A stretch of DNA of 64,000 nt from Streptomycetaceae bacterium (GTDB lineage Bacteria; Actinomycetota; Actinomycetes; Nanopelagicales; Nanopelagicaceae): assembly GCA_027490815.1 (NCBI GenBank), contig JAIXXJ010000019.1, positions 62,001 through 126,000 of the forward strand. The letters run 5' to 3'. Below the pieces are notes generated by a model. That model ran no database searches and was not told where the DNA came from. It worked only from the letters and a program-made list of their open reading frames with translations. Made by a program: the position numbers and the translations under genes. Shown one piece after another: positions 1 to 8,524 of the stretch; the stretch's first letter is position 1, and each line of letters begins with the position of its first letter.

Positions 1-9
1 TAAACAACC

Positions 10-516
10 ATGCTTGATTATGTAAAGGTTAATCAGAATTCTGACCCTTACTCGATTGCACACATGATTGCATTAAATGCATTGGTGGCTCGTGCAAAGA
101 GTAAGGGTGAGATTCTGGCTCACTTAAAAAAGCGTGGAATCGATAATGAAGTTGCTCAGGCAACGGTTTTTCGACTTCAAGAAGCTGGCTTGATCAATGA
201 CGCCGAATTTGCTAAGGCGTGGACGCAATCTCGACATAACGCAAAGAAAATCTCAAAGCGCATTATTGCTGGCGAACTTCGAACTCGTGGAGTTGATCAA
301 AACAGCATCGATGAAGCCTTAGATGAGATTGACGACGAGTCGGAGTATCGGACCGCATTGGCACTAGGAATGCGTAAGTACTCAACAATGAGCCGTTTGG
401 ATTCAGAGGTTCAGATACGTCGGATTCAATCTCTTTTACAAAGAAAGGGATTTTCCTTTTCAGTAATCTCGAGAGTTATTCGCGAGCTAGGTGTTCAGTC
501 AGACGAGCAGCAGTAG
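10..516 (+). CDS. recX: Regulatory protein RecX
   Basis: 168 aa ORF with RecX-type three-helix repeats (ARAKSKGEILAHLKKRGID..., RLQEAGLINDAEFAKAW, ISKRIIAGELRTRGVD). Confidence 0.88.
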   Translation: MLDYVKVNQNSDPYSIAHMIALNALVARAKSKGEILAHLKKRGIDNEVAQATVFRLQEAGLINDAEFAKAWTQSRHNAKKISKRIIAGELRTRGVDQNSIDEALDEIDDESEYRTALALGMRKYSTMSRLDSEVQIRRIQSLLQRKGFSFSVISRVIRELGVQSDEQQ

Positions 517-1192
517 CAACAACTGCTGCTGCATGTATGCGGCCTGGTTGACGTCCTAGACGTTCGATCGGGCCGCTTATGCTTACTGCGGCGATTACTT
601 TTCCATTTGGCCCTCGAACAGGGGCTGATACAGAGGCAACACCAGCTTCGCGCTCTCCCACAGATTGTGCCCATCCTCTGCGGCGGTCGGCTGAGAGTTG
701 GGTTGCAGTAAATCGAGCATTCGCTAAACCGCGGTGAATTTTTTCAGAGTCTTCCCACGCAAGAAGTATTTGCGCCGCAGAACCTGCCTGCATAGTTAAT
801 GCTGCACCTACAGGCACTGAGTCGCGAAGACCAGACAAACGCTCTGCTACGGCAACACAGATGCGAATATCGCCTTGGCGACGGTATAGCTGGGCGCTTT
901 CACCTGTTGCATCCCGAAGGGCTGACAGAGCCGGAGATGCGGCGGCAAGCAAGCGATCTTCTCCAGCGGCCGCGCCCAATTCACCAGAGCGAGGTCCGAC
1001 GATAAAACGTCCCGTTAAATCTCTGGCAACTAATCGATGAAATTCAAGTGCCACAGCAAGTCTGTGGGCGGTCGGCCGAGCAATACCAGTTGCCGCAACT
1101 AACTCTGCAAGCGAGTGAGGACCTGACTCTAAGGTGCTTAAAATAGCTACGGCTTTATCTAATACGCCAACTCCGCTATTCTTCTTGTTCAC
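476..1192 (-). CDS. IclR-family transcriptional regulator (LtbR/NdgR-like)
   Basis: N-terminal wHTH (LDKAVAILSTLESGPHSLAELVAATGIARPTAHRLAVALE) plus IclR effector domain; divergent from leuCD. Confidence 0.9.
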   Translation of the reverse strand: MNKKNSGVGVLDKAVAILSTLESGPHSLAELVAATGIARPTAHRLAVALEFHRLVARDLTGRFIVGPRSGELGAAAGEDRLLAAASPALSALRDATGESAQLYRRQGDIRICVAVAERLSGLRDSVPVGAALTMQAGSAAQILLAWEDSEKIHRGLANARFTATQLSADRRRGWAQSVGEREAGVASVSAPVRGPNGKVIAAVSISGPIERLGRQPGRIHAAAVVATAARLTEHLARE

Positions 1193-1256
1193 AGAGTGAT
1201 ATTAGCATCCCATTATGTGATACAGCAAGTGGGATAGAAAAAGGAGCAAGCTGGCC

Positions 1257-2648
1257 GTGGGTAAAACATTAGCGGAGAAGATTTGGGCTGAACATGTTGT
1301 TCGCCAAGTAGAAGGTGAACCCGATCTGCTCTACATCGATCTGCATTTAATTCATGAAGTAACTAGCCCGCAAGCATTTGATGGACTGCGCCTTGCTAAC
1401 CGCAAAGTTCGTCGAGCAGACCTAACTATTGCAACTGAAGATCATAACGTTCCAACACTCAATATTGATAAACCTATTGCAGATCCTGTATCAAAACTGC
1501 AAGTAGATACATTACGTGCTAATTGTAAAGAGTTTGGAATTCGAATCCACTCACTCGGAGATAAGGATCAAGGTGTTGTTCACGTAGTAGGACCTCAGCT
1601 TGGTATCACGCAGCCAGGTATGACGATTGTTTGTGGAGACTCACACACATCCACACACGGTGCTTTTGGTGCACTTGCCTTTGGAATTGGAACCTCTGAG
1701 GTTGAGCATGTTTTGGCAACTCAGACATTACCTCTGCAGCGCCCAAAAACAATGGCCATCAATATTGATGGAGCTCTAAAGCCAGGAGTAACTTCCAAAG
1801 ACATTATTCTTGCTGTTATTGCAAAGATTGGTACTGGCGGCGGACAGGGTTATGTCATCGAATATCGAGGCAGCGCCATTCGAGCACTTTCAATGGAATC
1901 GCGCATGACAGTCTGCAACATGTCTATTGAAGCCGGTGCTCGAGCAGGACTGATCGCACCTGATCAAACTACTTTTGATTACATTAAAGGAAAGCCACAT
2001 GCACCTGAAGATTTTGATGCTGCGGTTGCATACTGGTCTACTTTGTTTACTGATAAAGATGCAAAATTTGATGTTGAAGTTAGCCTTGATGCAAATGAAT
2101 TAGAGCCATTTGTTACGTGGGGAACAAATCCTGGGCAAGGACTTCCTCTTAGCGGAAAAGTTCCAAACCCAGCCGACATTACCGATACAGAGGCCCGCAC
2201 AGCTGCTGAGCGAGCACTTGTCTATATGGGACTAGAGGCCGGAACAGCATTGAAGTCGATCGCTATCGATACAGTCTTTTTGGGTTCATGTACAAACGGG
2301 CGTATTGAAGATCTTCGCGCTGCTGCTGAAATTTTAAAGGGCAAAAAAATTGCTTCATCTTTGCGCATGTTAGTTGTCCCGGGATCTGCTCGCGTGCGTC
2401 TTGAAGCAGAAGCTGAAGGATTGGACAAGACGTTTATTGATGCCGGCGCCGAATGGCGAAATGCTGGTTGCTCAATGTGTCTTGGTATGAACCCTGATCA
2501 GCTTGCAGTTGGAGAGCGCTCTGCATCAACTTCCAATCGTAACTTTGAAGGTCGACAAGGAAAAGGCGGGCGAACACACCTTGTGAGCCCATTAGTTGCT
2601 GCGGCTACTGCATTGCGTGGAACACTTTCATCGCCAGCGGATCTGTAG
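1257..2648 (+). CDS. leuC: 3-isopropylmalate dehydratase large subunit
   Basis: 463 aa, aconitase-family motifs ([53 protein letters not shown]); GTG start with GGAG upstream. Confidence 0.97.
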   Translation: MGKTLAEKIWAEHVVRQVEGEPDLLYIDLHLIHEVTSPQAFDGLRLANRKVRRADLTIATEDHNVPTLNIDKPIADPVSKLQVDTLRANCKEFGIRIHSLGDKDQGVVHVVGPQLGITQPGMTIVCGDSHTSTHGAFGALAFGIGTSEVEHVLATQTLPLQRPKTMAINIDGALKPGVTSKDIILAVIAKIGTGGGQGYVIEYRGSAIRALSMESRMTVCNMSIEAGARAGLIAPDQTTFDYIKGKPHAPEDFDAAVAYWSTLFTDKDAKFDVEVSLDANELEPFVTWGTNPGQGLPLSGKVPNPADITDTEARTAAERALVYMGLEAGTALKSIAIDTVFLGSCTNGRIEDLRAAAEILKGKKIASSLRMLVVPGSARVRLEAEAEGLDKTFIDAGAEWRNAGCSMCLGMNPDQLAVGERSASTSNRNFEGRQGKGGRTHLVSPLVAAATALRGTLSSPADL

Positions 2649-2659
2649 GGAGAATTACA

Positions 2660-3259
2660 ATGGAAAAATTCATTCAGCACACAGGTACTGGAGTACCTCT
2701 ACGTCGCAGCAACGTTGATACAGATCAGATAATCCCTGCCGTTTATCTAAAGAGGGTTACGCGCAGCGGATTCGAAGATGGTCTGTTTGCAGCCTGGCGA
2801 AATGATCCTGAGTTTGTGCTCAATCAAGATGCTTTCAAAAATGGCACAGTACTTGTGGCTGGTGCAGATTTTGGAACTGGTTCATCGCGTGAGCACGCTG
2901 TGTGGGCGCTTCAAAACTACGGATTTAAAGTTGTGATTTCAAGCCGATTTGCAGACATCTTTCGTGGGAATTCGCTCAAGGGTGGTTTGCTGACAGTAAT
3001 CCTTGACATCGCAGAGGTGGAAGCGCTTTGGGCAGCCATCGAAGCAGATCCCAGCATTTCAATTACTGTCGATCTTCAAACCCGCACAGTTAGCTATTTG
3101 GGTAAGTCACTTCCATTTGCGATCGATGATTACACTCGTTGGCGTTTGATGGAAGGCTTAGATGACATTGGTCTAACCATGAAACAAACTGAATCAATTG
3201 ATTCATTTGAAAAGGCCCGCACATCTCTCAAACCAAAAACTTTGCCAATTAAGTCTTAG
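2660..3259 (+). CDS. leuD: 3-isopropylmalate dehydratase small subunit
   Basis: 199 aa, [14 protein letters not shown] motif; adjacent to leuC. Confidence 0.97.
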   Translation: MEKFIQHTGTGVPLRRSNVDTDQIIPAVYLKRVTRSGFEDGLFAAWRNDPEFVLNQDAFKNGTVLVAGADFGTGSSREHAVWALQNYGFKVVISSRFADIFRGNSLKGGLLTVILDIAEVEALWAAIEADPSISITVDLQTRTVSYLGKSLPFAIDDYTRWRLMEGLDDIGLTMKQTESIDSFEKARTSLKPKTLPIKS

Positions 3260-3262
3260 TAG

Positions 3263-3296
3263 ACCCTTAAAAACAAGCGTAAATCAAGGGTTTTTT
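3263..3296 (+). terminator. Weak candidate intrinsic terminator after leuD
   Basis: ACCCTT (3263-3268) / AAGGGT (3286-3291) followed by TTTTT; loop is long (17 nt). Confidence 0.35.
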
Positions 3297-3447
3297 GGTG
3301 AGGGTGAGTACTTTGTTTCATACCCTAAATCTCTTATTGAGAGTTTTCTACGCATAAAAGATGAAGTTTTTGATTGTTTTGCTAAAAATAAATAAATGCG
3401 ACACGCCCTCAGCAAAGACCGTATCACCCCAAAGGTGGGCGTAAGTT

Positions 3448-3477
3448 TTGACCACAAGTTAAGCAATTGCTTAACTA
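3448..3477 (+). promoter_or_regulatory. Candidate hup promoter with 20-bp palindrome between/over the -35 and -10
   Basis: TTGACC at 3448-3453, perfect palindrome AGTTAAGCAATTGCTTAACT at 3457-3476, TTAACT/TAACTA -10-like at 3471-3477. Confidence 0.5.
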
Positions 3478-3501
3478 TTTACGCGTAATAAGGGGATTTC
3501 T

Positions 3502-3957
3502 ATGAATAAGGCCCAATTCATTGCGGCGCTTGCACCACATTTCAATGACAGCAAAAAAGAAGCAGCACATGCTGTAGATATCGTTTTCGACACAATCGTT
3601 CGCAGTCTTTCAAAGGGCGAAGATGTGATGATTAATGATTTTGGTAAATTTAAGAAAGTAGATCGCAAAGCACGTATGGGACGCAACCCATTTACTGGTG
3701 AGACGATCAAAATCAAAGCATCAAAGAAGGCTCGCTTTCTTCCTGCAAAGGGACTAAAAGATGTAATTTCAGGTGAGCGCAAGTTGGGGCCTGCTCCAAA
3801 GCCAGAACCTAAGGTTGAAAAGGCAGCTGCTAAAAAAGCAGCGCCAAAGAAGGCCGCTAAGAAGACAGCAAAAAAGAGCGTGAAAAAGGTTGCGAAGAAA
3901 GCAAAGCCAGCCGCTCGTAAACCAGCAAGAAAAGTAAAAAAAGCTAAGAAGAAGTAA
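3502..3957 (+). CDS. hup: HU-family DNA-binding protein with Lys/Ala-rich C-terminal tail
   Basis: HU fold N-terminus (MNKAQFIAALAPHFNDSKKEAAHAVDIVFDTIVRSLSKGEDVMINDFGKF...GRNPFTGETI) followed by PAKKA/KKAAKK repeats. Confidence 0.93.
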   Translation: MNKAQFIAALAPHFNDSKKEAAHAVDIVFDTIVRSLSKGEDVMINDFGKFKKVDRKARMGRNPFTGETIKIKASKKARFLPAKGLKDVISGERKLGPAPKPEPKVEKAAAKKAAPKKAAKKTAKKSVKKVAKKAKPAARKPARKVKKAKKK

Positions 3958-3976
3958 TTCAGTAAAGATTTCTAGG

Positions 3977-4005
3977 CGGGGCTAGCATCTGCTAGCCCCG
4001 TTTTT
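3977..4005 (+). terminator. Intrinsic terminator of hup
   Basis: CGGGGCTAGCA-TC-TGCTAGCCCCG near-perfect hairpin followed by TTTTT. Confidence 0.88.
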
Positions 4006-4030
4006 ACTGTTATTGACTAGTATTGACGTT

Positions 4031-4813
4031 ATGGCCGATTACAAGGTGTCTTATGCCCCTCCTGCCGGCAAACCATTGGGATCAAATAAAACGATTAAGT
4101 TTATTACTCTTGTTTTGATACCACTTTTGAATTCGATCTCCAAGAAAAATTGGCGTGGAAGTGAGAACATTCCTAAGTCCGGGAAAATCATTATTGCAAG
4201 CAACCATCTTTCTTACATGGATGTACTTTTCTTTGGCTACTTTCTTTTTGCAAACGGTCGTGCACCTCGCTTCATTGGTAAAGAAGGAGTCTTTAAGATT
4301 CCGGTGATTGGCAAACTTCTTTTAGCCGCTGGCCAAGTACCTGTAGTTCGAGAGAGTAAAGATGCGGCAAAGGCCGTGCAGCATGCAGTTAAGTTACTTG
4401 AAGCCGGCCACTGTCTTGGCGTTTATCCTGAAGGTACATTGACCAGAGACCCTGATGGATGGCCCATGGTCGCCAAAACCGGTCTGGTCCGTCTTGCCAT
4501 CATTACAAAAACTCCGGTCATTCCAGTTGCCCAATGGGGTTCACAGATAGTTATGCCAACGTATGAAAAGAAAATTAAGCTCTTTCCGCGTACTGAAATC
4601 AAGATCTTGGCTGGTAAGGCACTAGATTTTTCACCTTGGTATGGAAAAGAAAACGATCCGGTCGCACTCACCGAGGCAACAGCCTTTGCAATGCGAGCGA
4701 TCACTGACTTACTAGAACAGCTGCGAGGAGAGAAGAGGCCAGTGGAGATTTTTGATCCCCACAACTCAGAATTACCTCGAACTGGAAACTTTAAGAAGGC
4801 AAGGAAGAAATGA
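4031..4813 (+). CDS. 1-acyl-sn-glycerol-3-phosphate acyltransferase (PlsC family)
   Basis: NHLSYMD (HX4D-like) and YPEGTLTRD motifs; ORF track start 4013 (TTG), ATG at 4031 preferred because TAGTAT lies 7 nt upstream. Confidence 0.88.
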   Translation: MADYKVSYAPPAGKPLGSNKTIKFITLVLIPLLNSISKKNWRGSENIPKSGKIIIASNHLSYMDVLFFGYFLFANGRAPRFIGKEGVFKIPVIGKLLLAAGQVPVVRESKDAAKAVQHAVKLLEAGHCLGVYPEGTLTRDPDGWPMVAKTGLVRLAIITKTPVIPVAQWGSQIVMPTYEKKIKLFPRTEIKILAGKALDFSPWYGKENDPVALTEATAFAMRAITDLLEQLRGEKRPVEIFDPHNSELPRTGNFKKARKK

Positions 4814-5811
4814 GCAAAGTAGTCGTATTGGGTGCCGGTCAATGGGGCTCAACTTTGGCGCAGGTTCTCAGTGATGCGGGCAACCACGTCCTCATTTGGG
4901 GCCGTGACCAAAAGGTTGTCGATGAAATAAATAACACTCATACCAACTCCAAATACTTAGGAGAAAATGTTTTACCAGTCGGATTAAAGGCCACTATAGA
5001 TCTTAAAGAGGCAATGGAGTATTCCAATATTTATGTCATTGCAATTCCGGCACAGGCCTTGCGCCAAAACCTTGTGCAGTGGAAATCTTTGGTTCAACCC
5101 AAAGCGACTTATATCTCTACATTAAAGGGAATCGAAGAGAGTTCGCTATCACGGATGACTGAAATAATTGAGCAAGTTCTAGAGACGAAAAACGTTGCAA
5201 TCATTACTGGGCCAAACCTTGCCAATGAACTTATATTGCGACAACCCGCAGGTGCAATTGCTGCAGCGCCAACCATGGCACTGGCAGAAAAAGTACAACA
5301 TTTGTTTTCAACTCCTTACTATCGCGTGTATCCATCAGTGGACGTTTTGGGTTGCGAGCTTGCCGGTGCAATTAAAAGCGTCATTGCACTTGCTGTTGGT
5401 ATGTCAATTGGAATGAATTTGGGTGAAAACACTCAGGCAATGTTGATCACGCGGGGACTTAACGAAGTTGCAAGATTATGTGCAGCTCACAAAGCCGATC
5501 CACTGAGCGCGGCAGGTTTAGCAGGGATGGGAGATTTAGTTGCAAGCTGTGGTTCTCCCTTATCTCGTAACAGAACTTTTGGTGAAGTTCTAGGGCGCAG
5601 TGGTTCAATGGCAATTGCCAGAAGAGATGTTGCTAAAACCGTTGAGGGAGTTGCATCTTCCAGTGCGGTACTTGAGATCGCCCACCGCGTGGGTGTTGAA
5701 GTGCCGGTGATTGAGGCAGTAGCAGATGTGGTCTCCGAGGCAATAACTCCATCACAGGCCTTAGATCGACTTATGGAGATAAGTATCAAATCTGAGAATT
5801 TCATTCAATGA
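4810..5811 (+). CDS. gpsA: Glycerol-3-phosphate dehydrogenase [NAD(P)+]
   Basis: 333 aa, GAGQWGSTLAQVL Rossmann motif and full GpsA architecture; ATGA overlap with plsC. Confidence 0.95.
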   Translation: MSKVVVLGAGQWGSTLAQVLSDAGNHVLIWGRDQKVVDEINNTHTNSKYLGENVLPVGLKATIDLKEAMEYSNIYVIAIPAQALRQNLVQWKSLVQPKATYISTLKGIEESSLSRMTEIIEQVLETKNVAIITGPNLANELILRQPAGAIAAAPTMALAEKVQHLFSTPYYRVYPSVDVLGCELAGAIKSVIALAVGMSIGMNLGENTQAMLITRGLNEVARLCAAHKADPLSAAGLAGMGDLVASCGSPLSRNRTFGEVLGRSGSMAIARRDVAKTVEGVASSSAVLEIAHRVGVEVPVIEAVADVVSEAITPSQALDRLMEISIKSENFIQ

Positions 5812-6836
5812 CGAAAAAAAAGATCGCCATAATTTGCGGCGGTCCCAGCAGTGAGCACGAAGTCTCAGCTCTTTCTGGTGCTGGAGTGCTTTCAGGGCTA
5901 GATAAAAATGCTTACGAACCAATTCTCATCGGAATCACAAAATCTAGTCAGTGGGTTTTACTCCCAAATGAATATCCCTTGGCGATAGTTAAAGGTGTCA
6001 TGCCTACAATCGAATTAAATCCAAACCGCGTCGAGCTGTCCAAAAAGGGCTTTCTGTTAAATGGTGCCAAGATGGATATTGACTGCGTCTTTACGGTTTT
6101 GCATGGAGAATTTGGTGAGGATGGAAAGATTCAACAACTCCTTGAAGATTCTGGAATTGCCTATGTTGGAAGTGGGGTTGAAGCATCAGCAGATGCGATG
6201 GATAAATCTATTGCAAAAGCTATTTTCGAAAAATCTGGATTAACAATTGCGCCAGGTGTTGAAGTGACCGCATTAAATTGGAGGGAAATGACAGAAGGTC
6301 TAACCTTTCCAGTCTTTGTTAAGCCTTCCAGTGGTGGCTCTAGTAGAGGAACTCACAAAGTCAAAGATGCAAACTCACTAGAAGCGGCTATAAAAGATGC
6401 CCTCACATACGATGACAAAGCTTTGGTAGAGCGAGCAATTCAAGGGCGAGAAATTGAGTGCGCCGTATTGGAGCGTGATGGAGTAGTTCAAGCGTCAGTA
6501 GTTGGCGAGATCATCGTTAACCCTGCCTTTGAGTTCTATGACTTTGAAGCAAAATATTTGGACAGCGCAACTACAGTTCAAATCCCTGCCCAAATTAGCC
6601 AATCAGATTCAATCAAGATTCAGAATCAGGCCAAGCAAGCATTTATAGCTTTGGGCTGTAAGGGCCTGGCACGTTGTGACTTTTTTTATACAGAGCAAGG
6701 TGAAATCATTATTAATGAGATAAACACAATGCCTGGATTTACGGGGACTTCTGTTTACCCGAAATTATGGGCAGCTAGTGGCTTGGAATACACCGAGTTG
6801 ATCTCAGTGCTGATTAACTCTTCACTCAAGGATTGA
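5808..6836 (+). CDS. ddl: D-alanine--D-alanine ligase
   Basis: ATP-grasp ligase, ICGGPSSEHEVS and EINTMPGFTGTSVYPKLW motifs. Confidence 0.96.
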   Translation: MTKKKIAIICGGPSSEHEVSALSGAGVLSGLDKNAYEPILIGITKSSQWVLLPNEYPLAIVKGVMPTIELNPNRVELSKKGFLLNGAKMDIDCVFTVLHGEFGEDGKIQQLLEDSGIAYVGSGVEASADAMDKSIAKAIFEKSGLTIAPGVEVTALNWREMTEGLTFPVFVKPSSGGSSRGTHKVKDANSLEAAIKDALTYDDKALVERAIQGREIECAVLERDGVVQASVVGEIIVNPAFEFYDFEAKYLDSATTVQIPAQISQSDSIKIQNQAKQAFIALGCKGLARCDFFYTEQGEIIINEINTMPGFTGTSVYPKLWAASGLEYTELISVLINSSLKD

Positions 6837-6870
6837 TGACTATTTTTACTAGATCCGCTTAGTTCTAAAG

Positions 6871-7110
6871 TTAGCTTAAGTGCGTTACAGGGCATGTGAG
6901 TGTGCGAGTAATTCCAGGCACACCTTGAACTTTAGCCAAAACAAGTCGGCCAAACTCTTCCATGCTGGCAGCCTCTGCACGCATGATGACATCGTAAGGA
7001 CCAGTAACTCCTTCAGAAAGTGTTACGCCAGCAATTTTGGCCGCTGCATTTGCAACTGCTGCTGCTTTTCCAACTTCAGTTTGGATCAAGATAAAAGCTT
7101 GTACTGACAT
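6871..7110 (-). CDS. Stand-alone Lrp/AsnC ligand-binding (RAM) domain protein
   Basis: MSVQAFILIQTEVGKAAAVANAAAKIAGV...GPYDVIMRAEA; no HTH; internal ATG preceded by AGAGGA. Confidence 0.85.
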   Translation of the reverse strand: MSVQAFILIQTEVGKAAAVANAAAKIAGVTLSEGVTGPYDVIMRAEAASMEEFGRLVLAKVQGVPGITRTLTCPVTHLS

Positions 7111-7195
7111 GTGAAGTCCTCTCTGGTTCAGACCCAAACGCTACCGCAGAACAACCCTTACTCACTAGTCGAATGGGCTCGCTAGGCTAGGTGCT

Positions 7196-8116
7196 ATGAA
7201 CTTTGATGAGGCGGACGTAATTTCTGCTTTAGTGCGCATATTTGGCGTGACTCATCGTGGGGTCGAAATTGGGATTGGTGATGACGCCGCCGTTGTTTCT
7301 ACAACTGATCGAACAGTCATCACAACCGATATGGCCGTAGAAGGAACTCACTTTAGAACCGAGTGGAGTGGGGCATTTGATATTGGTCGCAAAGTTGCCG
7401 CAGCCAATTTGGCAGATGTGTATGCAATGGGTGGTACTCCAAAATATCTAGTTGCTGCGATGACACTTACTGGTCAAGAGAGTATGCAATGGATTGAAGA
7501 TCTTGCTGAAGGCATTGCACGCGAGGCAGCAAGTTGTGGGGCATATGTTGTTGGTGGTGATCTTGCCAAAGGTCCCTGTGTAGTTATCTCCATTACGGCA
7601 ATTGGAGAAATTGAAAATCCGATTACACGTGCTGGCGCACAGGTAGGCGATTCAATTTATATTTCCTCTTTGCCAGGTTGGTCTGCTGCTGGCCTTTCTA
7701 TAATTGAAAAGGAGCTAGAGGATGATCTAGCCGTACATGCAGTTTCTGAATACAGCGCACCGACAGTTGATTATGCATCTGCTATTGAGTTTTCAAATAA
7801 GCGAGCACATTCGATGTGTGATGTCAGTGATGCGTTAATTATTCAGGCAAATCAATTGGCCGATGCATCTGGGGTTGCTTTGCAATTTGATCAGAGGCTA
7901 ATTGCCGAGCATTCTGAGTTTGACTCACTTAAGGAGTTAGCGGATTCACAAGATTGTGATGTTTGGCAATGGATATTTGCCGGAGGAGAAGACCACGTAT
8001 TCTTGGCAACAGGTGTGGATCTCAATGGCTTTAAGGTTGGCACCGTGGTTAAGGGACAAGGTGTTACCGGAGTTGAAACGAAAAAAGCGCCAGATACCTG
8101 GCGCCATTTTCAATAA
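7196..8116 (+). CDS. thiL: Thiamine-monophosphate kinase
   Basis: 306 aa, GIGDDAAVV...TTDMAVEGTHF, AANLADVYAMGG, CDVSDALI motifs. Confidence 0.94.
   Translation: MNFDEADVISALVRIFGVTHRGVEIGIGDDAAVVSTTDRTVITTDMAVEGTHFRTEWSGAFDIGRKVAAANLADVYAMGGTPKYLVAAMTLTGQESMQWIEDLAEGIAREAASCGAYVVGGDLAKGPCVVISITAIGEIENPITRAGAQVGDSIYISSLPGWSAAGLSIIEKELEDDLAVHAVSEYSAPTVDYASAIEFSNKRAHSMCDVSDALIIQANQLADASGVALQFDQRLIAEHSEFDSLKELADSQDCDVWQWIFAGGEDHVFLATGVDLNGFKVGTVVKGQGVTGVETKKAPDTWRHFQ
8081..8108 (-). terminator. Intrinsic terminator of rpmB inside thiL 3' coding end
   Basis: On the minus strand GCGCCAG-GTAT-CTGGCGC-TTTTTT (stem 8087-8093/8098-8104, U-tract 8081-8086). Confidence 0.8.
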
Positions 8117-8124
8117 AGTTATTG

Positions 8125-8310
8125 TTAACGAACTACTTTTCCAGCCTTAAGGCATGAAGTGCAAACGTTTTGGCGCTTAGTGCTTCCACCAACAAGTGTG
8201 CGAACGCGTTGGATATTTGGATTCCAGCGACGACGAGTCTTTACCTGTGAGTGTGAAACGTTGTTACCAAAGCTGGGGCCTTTGCCACAGATATCGCATG
8301 TTGCTGCCAT
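8125..8310 (-). CDS. rpmB: 50S ribosomal protein L28 (zinc-ribbon C+ type)
   Basis: [37 protein letters not shown]...[11 protein letters not shown]. Confidence 0.96.
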   Translation of the reverse strand: MAATCDICGKGPSFGNNVSHSQVKTRRRWNPNIQRVRTLVGGSTKRQNVCTSCLKAGKVVR

Positions 8311-8524
8311 GGCAGAACTCCTTTAAATGTTTGATTCTTGCGTGTTCTCAAAAGCGGTGCTCTGTGAACAGGGCGTAAGGATAGCGCGAGAGCGGGGGCA
8401 GATGCCAATTCCTGACTTTCCAATCGTGAAAACACCTCCAGAAAAGCAGTTTTCGAACAAAATTTGAGTGGGCAATCCCCAAGCATTTCAAGATCTCAAA
8501 CCTCAGAAAGGGGAGAATAAACCC

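Noticed and set aside
506-530. AGCAGCAG...CTGCTGCT inverted repeat at the recX stop
   Set aside because: Falls inside the iclR coding sequence and is explained by Ala/Val-rich codons; no T-tract for a terminator.
3198-3466. Small ORFs 3198..3395 (+) and 3284..3466 (-) in the leuD-hup gap
   Set aside because: Overlap leuD or terminator/promoter-like sequence, low-complexity peptides, no SD or leaderless signal.
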